This document shows, piece after piece, positions 35,154-46,200 of a DNA stretch of 48,266 nucleotides. Both the position numbers and the translations under genes were made by a program. The notes beneath the pieces were generated by a model, which saw nothing but the letters and a program-made list of their open reading frames with translations, had not been told where the DNA came from and ran no database searches. Position 1 is the stretch's first letter, and the number at the start of each line of letters is the position of its first letter. Source of the stretch: Schleiferiaceae bacterium (GTDB lineage: Bacteria > Bacteroidota > Bacteroidia > Flavobacteriales > Schleiferiaceae); the NCBI GenBank assembly GCA_018401735.1, contig JAGYKI010000021.1, positions 1 to 48,266 on the forward strand, given 5' to 3'.

Positions 35154-35524
35154 TGAGGCAGATTTGCAATAAATTTAGTAAAAATATTTGAGATTAATTT
35201 TTTCGGATTAGCCTTAGGAGTGGTGAAAGCATTTTTAAAATTAAACCAACAAGGCCGCTGTCTGAGTTTCTCGAAGGCGAGGGAGAGGGAGAAGAAATTC
35301 AATTGCAATGCGATTTTTCGATAGCCATACGGTTTAGCGCTTGGGTTAGGGAAAGGGAAATTCGGTTGGAATAAGATGTAATTAAAAAAAGTCGCGTCAG
35401 TAACGAATAATCGATATTTCAGCCGAGAGCATTGGTGTTATTTTTTTTTTGCTTTACCATCATATCACCCCAACGCGTAAACTGTGAAGGGAAATAATTT
35501 TGCAATATTCATGAAGCTTGTCTT
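35154..35524. other. Non-coding region upstream of the T9SS gene
   Basis: About 370 bp without a gene. It includes the likely promoter of the T9SS gene on the minus strand, and a purine-rich stretch that starts with TTCTCGAAGGCGA (35268-35280); the same 13-mer occurs inverted at 42511-42523. No RNA gene is visible. Confidence 0.5.
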
Positions 35525-35589
35525 CGCCTGTAAATGAAAAAAGTCCCGAAGCTAATGCTTCGAGACTTTTCTTAGTAGCGGGGGCAGGA
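35525..35589 (-). repeat. Copy 1 of a 65-bp direct repeat: terminator plus 3' end of tRNA-fMet
   Basis: It differs from copy 2 (35718-35782) at one base. It contains the tRNA terminator hairpin and the last about 20 nt of the initiator tRNA, but the rest of the tRNA is absent and the sequence to its right is unrelated. This is what remains when an element integrates at, or a duplication ends inside, a tRNA 3' end. Confidence 0.85.
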
Positions 35590-35717
35590 TTGACCCGCGT
35601 TCGTTCCTCACTTGGTCGGACCATGGAGGGGGGTGCTTGACTTAAGAAAAGTTCGCCTCTCACTGCGTTCGATTCGCTTTTTCCATTTACTGTCTTCGGC
35701 TTAAGCAAGCTTAGCCG
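35590..35717. other. Spacer between the two copies of the tRNA 3' end
   Basis: 128 bp with no recognisable gene. A small frame runs through it and through the repeat, but it is an artefact of the duplicated tRNA end. Content does not match a tRNA body by eye. Confidence 0.4.
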
Positions 35718-35768
35718 CGCCTGAAAATGAAAAAAGTCCCGAAGCTAATGCTTCGAGACTTTTCTTAG

Positions 35769-35782
<14 letters not shown>
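35718..35782 (-). repeat. Copy 2 of the 65-bp direct repeat, attached to the intact tRNA-fMet
   Basis: The copy joined to the complete tRNA; one mismatch (position 7) to copy 1 at 35525-35589. The repeat starts at the left with CGCCTG and ends inside the tRNA T arm. Confidence 0.85.
35733..35762 (-). terminator. Terminator of tRNA-fMet (and duplicate at 35541-35568)
   Basis: On the minus strand AAGTC and CGAAGC arms pair over a TAAT-type loop with one mismatch, followed by six T. The same hairpin exists in the upstream repeat copy. Confidence 0.85.
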
Positions 35783-35841
<59 letters not shown>

Positions 35842-35913
35842 ATGTGGGCGGCAAAGATATAAGCATTTATCAAAGTGCACAAGCTTTTATAGTTTTTCTT
35901 GTATTTTCACCCC

Positions 35914-37953
35914 ATGAAAGGAAAAACCTGCCTCCAAATCCTTTTTATTTGTCTTGTTTATAGCTCCTTGTTCTTTGATATTCAGGCGCAAAGCTTAAAG
36001 GCTGAGTATTGGGAAAAGAACTGGGAAAGCTTCCCGCGCCCCGTTTATAATTATGGAATTCCCTACTTTACCGCTGTGAAAAGAGTGGTAAGCCGCAAAT
36101 ATTTTTCTTCCAACAGCGGATTTAGCGGCGAACTCTATCAAAAATATTATCAATTTCAATACCCTAACGCGGAATCCATCGCGCAAAATCGGCGGATTAA
36201 AATCAGAATTCCACCACGTGAGCGTCTTTTAGATATCGATTACCGAATTTGGAAAAATAACTTGTTAATCTACGAGGCGAGATCTAGCAGCATCAACTCG
36301 CAAATCCCCGCGCATCTCATTAATGCCTCTTTGCACAGCGATAGCTTTTATTTGGCTTTCGATTTTTTAGAACCCGAATGCATAGTGGAACTCGTCGTTT
36401 CCTGTAAGGGGGTGCCTTTGCCTTATCAGCTGTTTTTTAGTGACGATATGCCCATTGAAGAATCTTTGCAAGAGCTAATTATTATTTCTGAAAGCCCTTT
36501 GCGCTATAAGGCCTCATCTGCCGTAGAGCAGCAGGAAAAGAGGGAATGGGATAATCTTATTTATTCTTTTAAGGTAGATAGTGTGCCGGCGGATGGTGGG
36601 CTGCAGGGTGTCGACACGCGCGCAATTTCGCAGCCTTTTGTTCGGCTCGATTGGCAAGATCAGATTTATTATTACGATCGCGAGGAAACCGATAATTGGC
36701 CAGATCTGCTGCGTCATATTTTTTACGAAGGGCCCGTGCGCGACTACAGCGTGTATCGAAACGCCCTAAGTGAGCAGTTCGGTTGGCAGCAATTTTATGG
36801 TCCTTGGCAACAGCCTCTGCGCTATTACCGCGATCGTAATGAGCAAATAATCAGCAATGAAGTTTACGCGCAAGGCAATTGGCGTTTAAGTCGTGAATAT
36901 GCTGATCGTTGGTTGCAGTTAGAAAATTTAGTAACCAAAGTTAAAAACGATAGTTCCTACACTTTTCGGTACGCTTTACAGCAGATGCATTCCTTGCAAG
37001 AAAAGGCGATTCGAGATCATCTTCAGTCCATACCCGAGGAACCGAAGGTTTTTACCGAGTATGGTTTAATTTATTCCTTTTATCAGGAGCTTTTCAAGCA
37101 TTTTGAAATTCCTTACCGTCTCGCTTTGGTAAAATCTGCGGCTAGTGGTGCGCTACAAAGCGATTATATTTCCCCTTGGCAGTTTCAGGCACGCGCCTTG
37201 GCTTATCAATTGCCGGGTAATCCGAATTGGCTTTACATTTTTGCTGGCCCTATTTTAGGCGACTTCGCGCTTTTGCATGAAATTCCTAGTCCTTTGAGTG
37301 AGGGACAAGTACTGCTTTTTAACCCGCAAGACAGTTTTTCCATTTCCATTGATACCTTAAATTTTAGTCGGGAGGTAGCCCCTGATTTTATTCGAAATAC
37401 AGACATTAACTTTAATGAGTCTTTTAGCTTTTTTCGCGTCCAAAACGAAATAATTTGGAATGGCGTTTTCCGCTCTAAGCTTTTGCAGGATTACCTTTTG
37501 GCCGATTCTCTCGATTTTTTATTGATGGATGTCCATAATCAACTTCCAAGCCGACATTGGCAAGGCGATAGCATCACCAAGCTGAAGAATTATCGCCATG
37601 TCCTAAAAACCGATTCGATTACTTTTACAATTCCTATTCATGAGATCCTATCATCTAATGACACATCTCCCGTAAGGCTAAGCTGCTTGCCTTATTTGGT
37701 AAAAGCCAAGTGGAATTGCGCTTTGAAGGGTTTACCCGAAAATTACCGCTTTAAAATTGAAGCACCCAGTTCAGTTGAGAATGAAGATTTTACGCTTTCG
37801 CTAGATGCGCAGGAATTGGCCCCCGAGCATTTAAAACTTAGTGTGGCGGTAGAAATACGCAGACTCTGCTATGATTCTGATTCACTTAATAGATATTTGC
37901 AAATCCTTAGCAGCCTAAACGAAGGAGTAAAAATTACAATTTGGAAGAAATAA
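35914..37953 (+). CDS. Large secreted protein with degenerate transglutaminase-like (DUF3857-type) architecture
   Basis: A 679-residue protein with a signal peptide (MKGKTCLQILFICLVYSSLF, ending DIQAQ). The length, the N-terminal beta-rich half, a central helical segment (VFTEYGLIYSFYQELF, then EIPYRLALVKS) and the C-terminal tail resemble the DUF3857/transglutaminase-like proteins of Bacteroidota. At the spot where those have the catalytic Cys motif (DCKDKA-like), this one has TEYGLIY, so it is probably inactive as a transglutaminase. I use the ATG at 35914. The era gene starts 13 bp before its stop. Family call is from overall shape, so moderate. Confidence 0.55.
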   Translation: MKGKTCLQILFICLVYSSLFFDIQAQSLKAEYWEKNWESFPRPVYNYGIPYFTAVKRVVSRKYFSSNSGFSGELYQKYYQFQYPNAESIAQNRRIKIRIPPRERLLDIDYRIWKNNLLIYEARSSSINSQIPAHLINASLHSDSFYLAFDFLEPECIVELVVSCKGVPLPYQLFFSDDMPIEESLQELIIISESPLRYKASSAVEQQEKREWDNLIYSFKVDSVPADGGLQGVDTRAISQPFVRLDWQDQIYYYDREETDNWPDLLRHIFYEGPVRDYSVYRNALSEQFGWQQFYGPWQQPLRYYRDRNEQIISNEVYAQGNWRLSREYADRWLQLENLVTKVKNDSSYTFRYALQQMHSLQEKAIRDHLQSIPEEPKVFTEYGLIYSFYQELFKHFEIPYRLALVKSAASGALQSDYISPWQFQARALAYQLPGNPNWLYIFAGPILGDFALLHEIPSPLSEGQVLLFNPQDSFSISIDTLNFSREVAPDFIRNTDINFNESFSFFRVQNEIIWNGVFRSKLLQDYLLADSLDFLLMDVHNQLPSRHWQGDSITKLKNYRHVLKTDSITFTIPIHEILSSNDTSPVRLSCLPYLVKAKWNCALKGLPENYRFKIEAPSSVENEDFTLSLDAQELAPEHLKLSVAVEIRRLCYDSDSLNRYLQILSSLNEGVKITIWKK

Positions 37954-38834
37954 ATAATCACCGCGCTGGATATGTTACCATTATCGGTAATCCTAATGTA
38001 GGTAAGTCAACCTTACTTAACGCTTTATTGGGAGAGCAACTGTCTATTATCACGCCCAAGGCGCAGACAACGCGTCACCGAATTTTGGGAATGCTAAACG
38101 GTGATGATTATCAAATTGTATTTTCCGATACGCCCGGAATTATTAAGCCTGCTTATGCCATGCAAGAAGGCATGATGGATTTCGTAAAGGCAAGTTTTGA
38201 AGATGCTGATGTGTTTTTATATTTGGTCGAACCAGGTATTCGATCTTTAAAAGACGATGATCTTTTTGAGAAATTGAAGAAGGTGCAGGAGCCGCTTTTT
38301 ATTATTGTCAATAAAATTGATAAGATCGATCAGGCGAAGCTAGAGGAGGAAGTGAACTATTGGCACGGGCAATTTCCCAATGCCGCAATTCTACCTTTAT
38401 CAGCCTTGAAAAAGGTAAATGTAGATATGCTGAAGGAGCGTTTATCTGCCATGCTGCCGGTAAATCCACCATTTTTCGATAAGGAAGATTTGAGCGACAA
38501 GAGCGAGCGCTTTTTTGTGGAAGAAATGGTGCGTGAGCAAATCCTTCTTAACTATAGTAAAGAAATCCCTTACGCGGTAGAAGTGGAAGTGGAAGAGTTT
38601 AAGGAAGAGGAAACTATCATTCGTATTCGCGCTAATATTTACACCGAACGCAATACTCAAAAGGGGATTATTGTGGGTGCCCAAGGCAGTATGATTAAGA
38701 AAACTGGCACCGGTGCGCGTAAAAGGATGGAGATCTTTTTTAAGAAAAAAGTCTTTCTCGACCTATTCGTGAAGGTGCGTAAAAACTGGCGCTCTAACGA
38801 GGCTGATTTAAAGCGTTTTGGATATAAGCGCTAG
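37941..38834 (+). CDS. era: GTPase Era
   Basis: Era binds 16S rRNA and helps 30S maturation. The 297-residue protein has G1 GNPNVGKST at 16-24, G2 TTRHR, G3 DTPGI, G4 NKIDK, and the C-terminal KH domain with IVGAQGSMIKKTG. The start is TTG at 37941 (no ATG fits; the family N terminus agrees), which overlaps the upstream gene by 13 bp. It abuts the convergent LRR gene with no gap. Confidence 0.97.
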   Translation: MEEINNHRAGYVTIIGNPNVGKSTLLNALLGEQLSIITPKAQTTRHRILGMLNGDDYQIVFSDTPGIIKPAYAMQEGMMDFVKASFEDADVFLYLVEPGIRSLKDDDLFEKLKKVQEPLFIIVNKIDKIDQAKLEEEVNYWHGQFPNAAILPLSALKKVNVDMLKERLSAMLPVNPPFFDKEDLSDKSERFFVEEMVREQILLNYSKEIPYAVEVEVEEFKEEETIIRIRANIYTERNTQKGIIVGAQGSMIKKTGTGARKRMEIFFKKKVFLDLFVKVRKNWRSNEADLKRFGYKR

Positions 38835-39392
38835 TTAATCGCAATTACAGCCCCAAGTACTTTCGATATTTATATGGGGAGCACATTCAAAAAGCCATTC
38901 TAAATCGCGGGTGCCTAAGAAATTCCGTCGCAAGTCAATTTCCTTCAGTTTCGAGTGCTCACAAATGCTGGGGTCAATATCTTGGATTTCGCAATCCCAT
39001 AAATCTAAATATATCAGCTGCGGGAAGGCATCTGCTTTAAGCGTTAATTGAGTAATGGGGTTTTGAGCTAAAAGCAGTCGTTCCAAGGCGGGCGCATCTG
39101 CCAGCGAGCGTGGTAAACTGGTAAATTTATTTTCTTGCAGGTTTAGTTCTTTTAACAAAGGAAATCCACTGAAGTAGGATGGAATTTCACTAAGATTATT
39201 ATCGCTTAAGTTTAACTCAACTAGTCGAGTGCAAAGTGCAAGTTCTGGAGGTAAACTGTCTAAATTACAGTTACTTAAATCTACTTTTTGCAGTTCCGCT
39301 TTCGCGGGATGCGCTAGAAAGCGATCCAGTTTTTTTTGACCAAGCAGGACGTTGCTAAAGAGCGCTAAAATAAGTACGAGCTTCTTGCTCAT
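38835..39392 (-). CDS. Small secreted leucine-rich-repeat protein
   Basis: A 185-residue protein with signal peptide (ALFSNVLLG, then Q) and about five LRR units of the LxxLxLxxNxL type (VELNLSDNNLSEIP, KELNLQENKFTSLP, IYLDLWDCEIQDID). It ends in CNCD with a Cys pair that may cap the solenoid. LRR proteins bind other proteins; no partner is evident. The 5' end overlaps the 3' end of ribF by 38 bp, so it is translated from the ribF transcript. Confidence 0.83.
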   Translation of the reverse strand: MSKKLVLILALFSNVLLGQKKLDRFLAHPAKAELQKVDLSNCNLDSLPPELALCTRLVELNLSDNNLSEIPSYFSGFPLLKELNLQENKFTSLPRSLADAPALERLLLAQNPITQLTLKADAFPQLIYLDLWDCEIQDIDPSICEHSKLKEIDLRRNFLGTRDLEWLFECAPHINIESTWGCNCD

Positions 39393-40293
39393 CTTTTTGC
39401 AGTTGTAGTTTTAAAGCTTCAAGTCCATCAAATTTCATCTCCTCGCGCAGCCTTTTATAAAAACGCAAGTTGAGGTTTTGTCCGTATAAATTGCCATCAA
39501 AGTCTAAGAGATGTACTTCTATCGTTTGAAATTTCCCGCCGAAGGTTGGGCGCATGCCAATATTACAAATGCCCCATTTGAACGCGTCGTTATTGTGCGG
39601 GAACTCTACTCTTACCGCATAAACTCCATTGGCGGGAATTATTTTATAGGAATCTTCTACTTGAATATTGGCCGTAGGGTAACCGAGCGTGTGCCCAATT
39701 CTTTCGCCGCTAACCACTTGTCCAAAGAGAGGAAACTTGTATTGTAAATATTGGTTAGCCACTTCGATGGTGCCAGAGCTAATCGCTTCCCGTATTTTAG
39801 TGCTACTTACAGTAACTTCTTCCACGTCTTGGGCTGCAATTTCTTCCACGTTAAACCCGTAAACCGGCCCGTATTCTTTTAAATGCTCAAAGCTGCCTTC
39901 GCGGTTACGGCCGAAATGATGGTCGTAGCCAATCACTAATTTTTTAGCGCCAATTTGATTAACTAAAATCGAACGGACAAAGTCGAGGGAGCTGGTGCGA
40001 CTAAAGTCTAAAGAAAAGGGATGTATGATTAAATGGTTGAGGCCAGTAGATTTTAAAAGTTCAATTTTCTCTTTTTGAGAATTTAGCAGTTTTAATTCGA
40101 GATCGGGTTGTAAGACCATGCGTGGATGCGGAAAGAAAGTAAGTAAAACACTTTCTCCCTTATGTTTTCGGGCAAGATCGTTAAGTTGCGAGAGAATTTT
40201 CCGGTGCCCAATATGGACTCCATCAAAGGTACCCGTGGTAACTACGGCATTAGTAAGAGGCTGAAAATCACTAAGAGAGTAATAAACCTTCAA
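39355..40293 (-). CDS. ribF: Bifunctional riboflavin kinase / FAD synthetase
   Basis: RibF makes FMN and FAD from riboflavin. The 312-residue protein has the N-terminal nucleotidyl transferase domain (TTGTFDGVHIGHRKI, FFPHPRMVL, GYDHHFGRNREG, VSSTKIREAI) and the C-terminal kinase domain (GYPTANI near 204, GVYAVRVEF, GKFQTIEVHLLDFDG). The start is TTG at 40293; no ATG is near and the family N terminus fits. It is divergent from atpD with a 169-bp gap. Confidence 0.96.
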   Translation of the reverse strand: MKVYYSLSDFQPLTNAVVTTGTFDGVHIGHRKILSQLNDLARKHKGESVLLTFFPHPRMVLQPDLELKLLNSQKEKIELLKSTGLNHLIIHPFSLDFSRTSSLDFVRSILVNQIGAKKLVIGYDHHFGRNREGSFEHLKEYGPVYGFNVEEIAAQDVEEVTVSSTKIREAISSGTIEVANQYLQYKFPLFGQVVSGERIGHTLGYPTANIQVEDSYKIIPANGVYAVRVEFPHNNDAFKWGICNIGMRPTFGGKFQTIEVHLLDFDGNLYGQNLNLRFYKRLREEMKFDGLEALKLQLQKDEQEARTYFSAL

Positions 40294-40409
40294 ATTTTTA
40301 AACTTTATAGGGTGTTATAAAAGACCAATAAAACCCTTTGTTAGTTAAGTGTTCAAAATTATAGAAATTAAAATTTCCAATGCCTTCTGAAAATTAATAT
40401 AAAATGGAC

Positions 40410-40417
40410 TAATTTTG
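40410..40417 (+). promoter_or_regulatory. -7 box for the atpDC operon
   Basis: TAATTTTG is an exact TAnnTTTG match 45 nt before the atpD ATG; the -33 TTG is not obvious. Confidence 0.5.
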
Positions 40418-40459
40418 CACGCGAAATAAGCAAGGCCAATTAAGCCCTTAAAATTGTAA

Positions 40460-41968
<1,509 letters not shown>

Positions 41969-41999
41969 GACTAATAATTAGCTGATTTAAAGAAAGAAG

Positions 42000-42290
42000 A
42001 TGGTACTAGAAATTATCACCCCCGAAGCCAAGATTTTTCACGGTGACGCCGACGCAGTTCAGTTGCCCGGAAAGGAAGGCCTCTTTCAAATCTTAAATGG
42101 TCATGCACCTATTATTAGTACCTTAAAAGAAGGAGAAGTTAAAATTAATATTCCTACTTCGGCTAAAACTATAGAAGGACTGAATGGCGCAATTGTGGCC
42201 GATAAGTCTAATGATAGAGTATTAAGACTAACCGTTAGTGGCGGGGTAGTGGAAGTGCAAAACAACCACGTTATTCTTCTCGCAGACTAA
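42000..42290 (+). CDS. atpC: ATP synthase F1 subunit epsilon, short form
   Basis: The epsilon subunit links F1 to the rotor. The 96-residue protein starts VLEIITPEAKIFHGDADAV and holds only the N-terminal beta sandwich; it ends after VEVQNNHVILLAD without the two-helix C-terminal domain that inhibits ATP hydrolysis in other bacteria. This short form is seen in several Bacteroidota. Ends the atpDC operon at a terminator. Confidence 0.93.
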   Translation: MVLEIITPEAKIFHGDADAVQLPGKEGLFQILNGHAPIISTLKEGEVKINIPTSAKTIEGLNGAIVADKSNDRVLRLTVSGGVVEVQNNHVILLAD

Positions 42291-42309
42291 TTTTTGTAGA
42301 CAGATTTTT

Positions 42310-42339
42310 AAAAACCGCATTTCGATGCGGTTTTTTTTT
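42310..42339 (+). terminator. Terminator of atpDC
   Basis: AAAAACCGCAT (42310-42320) pairs perfectly with ATGCGGTTTTT (42325-42335) over a TTCG loop, followed by more T. Confidence 0.93.
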
Positions 42340-42613
42340 GCTCCGAAGTCACCGAAGAGTTTAGGTTTTCATTTCCTCGCAACTGAAGTGTAGTAATGAG
42401 TTCAAGAACGCATTAAAAAAATAAATGTTGTTTTTAAATGAGGCCGCACACCGCACTGCGGACGAATGAATTTCTCTCTCCGTCAGTTTCTTCCACTGAA
42501 TTTTCTTCCTTCGCCTTCGAGAACCTTAGCTACAGTGTTTTACGATTTTCATTCGGAGGCAGAGTCATCCATAAATACCATTAATATACTAATTACCAAA
42601 TACTTAATACTAA
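42340..42613. other. Non-coding gap between atpC and the Rieske-like lipoprotein gene
   Basis: About 270 bp without a credible gene. It includes CCGCA/TGCGG (a small hairpin near 42450), the inverted 13-mer shared with 35268-35280 (here 42511-42523), and an A/T-rich end in which TTAATA and CTAATTA recur twice. Confidence 0.45.
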
Positions 42614-43048
42614 TTAATTACGAATGCGAATTACGGTGCCATCAAAAGTGCACCGATACTCCATTAAGCTGGTAACGGCATCTGTTGAAGGAGAGCCATC
42701 GAAGAGAAGGTATTTTTCGCCACCGCAGGCACATTCTGCGAAAGTATTATCGTCACTAATTTCCAAAACCGAACAATCTTGCGCATAATGCGTGGGACAA
42801 GCGCGGTCAAAAGCGCCAAAATCGTTTAAATCATTATTATTATAGCGGCGGTAGATTAATAAGCCGCGGTAACCGCCACTATGGGTGATAGCGCCACCAA
42901 TATTTAAAAGATCGAGACTAGAAGGATTATTGAGATATATGTATTCATCGAAGGACACGATAGGGAAATCACGGTTATTATTTTTTGTGCATCCTGAGGC
43001 AACCAAAAATAAGGTGAGAGTCCATAAAAGTAATAAGTGTCTTTTCAT
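42614..43048 (-). CDS. Rieske-like lipoprotein lacking the usual His ligands
   Basis: A 144-residue lipoprotein (lipobox VASGC, Cys at 20). The C-terminal half has the Rieske-type layout: RACPTHYAQDC, then ECACGGEKYLLFDGSP and a closing strand YRCTFDGTVIRI. A true Rieske centre needs CxH and CxxH; here the first box is CPTH with His one place too far, and the second is CACGG with Gly in place of His. The four Cys could form a disulphide-stabilised fold or a different metal site. Bacteroidota have many such lipoproteins of unknown role. Transcribed alone, divergent from the large receptor. Confidence 0.7.
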   Translation of the reverse strand: MKRHLLLLWTLTLFLVASGCTKNNNRDFPIVSFDEYIYLNNPSSLDLLNIGGAITHSGGYRGLLIYRRYNNNDLNDFGAFDRACPTHYAQDCSVLEISDDNTFAECACGGEKYLLFDGSPSTDAVTSLMEYRCTFDGTVIRIRN

Positions 43049-43195
43049 ATTGCAAAATTGCTTAATTAGACTTAAAACTGCGTTTTTTGCGAAAAATTTT
43101 AGGCAGAATAAAGCAAATCTTAAATTTATGTTAACACTTAGAGGTTCATTATCAATAATTTATTAATAAACCAAAGATTTCTAGCAATTTAGGCA

Positions 43196-43227
43196 TTGCT
43201 GCCTAGGGCTATTTTATGTTATATTTA
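43196..43227 (+). promoter_or_regulatory. Promoter for the large TonB receptor gene
   Basis: TTG (43196-43198) is followed after 21 nt by TATATTTA (43220-43227), one mismatch from TAnnTTTG. The start codon lies 46 nt downstream. Confidence 0.5.
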
Positions 43228-43273
43228 CGGCCTTTTAAAATTCAGGAGAGATCTTAATAACCGAATAATTAGT

Positions 43274-46200
43274 ATGGGAAAGAAACTACTCTTACTGCTT
43301 TTCACCACTTTAGCTTCAGTAGCGATAGCTCAACAACGCCCCGGATCACTTCGCGGGACCGTTACGGATAAGAAGACAGGTGAAACAGTACCTTTTGCAA
43401 ATGTTGTAATTAAAGACGCCTCTGGCGCTGTGTTAACTGGTGGTACAACCGATTTTGACGGTCAGTACAACATTAATCCAATTACTCCTGGGTCTTACTT
43501 GGTAGAAATATCCTTTACGGGTTACGCAACCTATAAGATAAACGGAGTTGAAATTTCGCCAAGCTCCATTACCAAGCAGGATGTTAAATTGAGTGAGGAG
43601 AGTGAGATGCTGGGCGAGGTTGTTATTACTTACGAACCTTTGCTCATTGACCCCAACAAAACTTCGAAGGTAACTACCCAAGAAGATATTGCTAATATGG
43701 CGGTGCGTGATATTACTTCCGTTGCTGGTCAAGCGGCGGGTGTAACTCAAGATGCGAACGGTAACGTTAACATTCGTGGTTCGCGTGGCGAAGGAACCGT
43801 TTATTTTATTGATGGGGTTAAAATGCGGGGTAGTGTAAACATTCCACAGGCGGCCATCGCTCAAACTGAGGTTATTACTGGTGGTTTACCCGCTCAATAT
43901 GGTGATGCGATAGGTGGTGTAATTAACACGACTACTCGTGGGCCATCAGGCGAATGGTTTGGTAGTGCAGAAGTATTAACTTCATTGCCCTTCAAATATA
44001 TAACTCGCAGTGATGGTAGTCCAATTTTGGATGGCCAAAACTCTAACCTTGCTGCCTTTACATTAGGTGGTCCTATCTATAAAAATAGTAAAGGACAATC
44101 CATTGTTGGTTTCTTGTTTAGTTCCGAGTTTTTATATACCGAAGAGCCAAGGCCCGTGCCAGCAGGTATTCCTTACATTAAGCTAAACGATGATGTTTTA
44201 AGCTCCGTTCAACAAAGACCAATTATAGTGGATCCGAATGGAGCCGCTATCAACCTTGCTTCTGAATATGTTACTGAGGATGACTTAAGTAATATCTGGC
44301 AGAGACCAAATTCGTTCTCAAATGATGTTCGTTTGACCGGTAACGTGCAAATCAAAACTTCTCGTAATACTAATGTAACTGTTGGTGGACGTTTGGTTTA
44401 CTCTAATGATCGCGCAGCAAGTTACGGAAGTCATATTTTCAATTACGAAAATAATATGAATAGGATAAACTCGGACTGGCAAGCTTACGTTCGTTTCCAA
44501 CAAACCTTTGATAACGATACTTCTGCTAATGCCCTTATTAAAAACGCATACTATAATATTCAGATAGATTACACCCGTGATTTTAATGAGACCTCAGATG
44601 CAGTTCACGGTAAGAACTTTTTTAACTACGGTTATACGGGTAAGTACGACGTAGTTACTCGTCCAGCTTATGTGCAAGGAATAGATACTACCTTAGGTTT
44701 CGGAGGAGCGTTATTTGTTGGAGATTTTGATACTCGCGTAGACTATACTCCTGGTAATGTAAATCCTAATCGTGATAACTATATTAAAGAGTTTTTCAAT
44801 ATAGCAGCTTCAAACCCAGGTATTAACGCTCGTACTCTCGATGAAATTTTAGGATATGGTATGCCAATTAATGGTTTCAATCCTCGTAGTGTATTTGGTT
44901 TATGGACCAATACAGGTACTCAGCAAGGTGGTTATAATGTTAGTCGTAACAGCCAGTTCAGGGTAACCGCTTCTACCAACTTTGATATTGGCGATCACTC
45001 CCTTATTGCTGGTTTCGAATACGAGCAACGTATCGACCGTGCTTACGGTTTAGCAGCACAAGGTCTTTGGACTAGAATGCGGTTACTGCAAAACCAGCCT
45101 AATTCTCAGTTAGATTTGGCAAACCCAATTCCTGTTTATGATGGCTTTGGTAACTTCCAAGATACCATTAATTATAATTATGCTTATAACCCTCAAGATG
45201 CGAGTCAATTCTCTGAAAGAGTTAGAACTGCTTTAGGCTTAGATCCTTACGGAGTAGAGCAAATCAATATTGATAACTTAGATCCTTCTATGTTCTCCCT
45301 AGATATGTTCTCGGCCGATGAGTTGGTTAACCCGAATGGTGCATCTAGTGTTAGTTACTTTGGTTATGATTATACTGGAGAAATTAGTACCGATAACTCT
45401 TCTATTGCTGACTTTTTCCAAGCTCGTGATGATCAAGGTAGATACTTACGCCCTGTAGCTGCTTTTCAGCCAATTTATATTGCAGGTTATGTGCAAGATC
45501 AATTTGCCTTCCGTGACCTTACTTTTAACGTAGGGGTTAGGGTTGACCGTTTTGATCTCAACCAAAGCGTACTGAGAGATCCGTATATCTTATATCCTTA
45601 TTATACTGTTGGTGATCTTTCCGGATCTCCTCTTTCAGAAGATGCGGTTTCTAATATTCCAGCAGGTATTGGACAAGATTACGCGGTATATGTAAGTGGT
45701 TTCGATTATGGTACTGCGTCAATCGTAGGTTACCGTAATGGTGATCAGTTTTATAACGCAGGTGGTGAGCCTATCACCGACCCAGGTATTCTTTCGGATG
45801 CAGCGGGTGGTGGTATTAAGCCATTCTTAGTAACCCCTCCTGGAGAAGAGTCTACTGTAGGTAGTGATATTCCAGCAGAATCCTTTGTTGATTACGAGCC
45901 TCAAACTGTAATTATGCCTCGTGTAGCCTTCAACTTCCCAATTACGGATGAGGCGATTTTTATTGCGCATTACGATGTATTGGCACAGCGTCCTACTACT
46001 GGATTCTCGCGCTTAGATCCATTTGATTATTTGAACCTTACTAACCTTAGAAATGGTGGTATTTTAAATAATCCAAATCTTTTACCACAGAAGACAACGG
46101 AATACGAATTAGCTTTTAAGCAAGCTCTTTCAAGAAAGTCGGCTCTTAAAATTGCAGCCTTCTACCGTGAGCTAAGAGATTTATTACAAGCGGTGAACTA

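Noticed and set aside
35460..35708. Minus-strand reading frame of 82 codons
   Set aside because: It runs through the duplicated tRNA 3' end and terminator and has no domain or signal; it is an artefact of the repeat.
42466..42675. Plus-strand reading frame of 69 codons after atpC
   Set aside because: It overlaps the 3' end of the Rieske-like lipoprotein gene in the antisense direction and has no recognisable motif.
43196..43273. Longer N terminus of the large TonB receptor
   Set aside because: The extra 26 codons would put the signal peptide inside the protein and would overlap the promoter; the ATG at 43274 is the better start.
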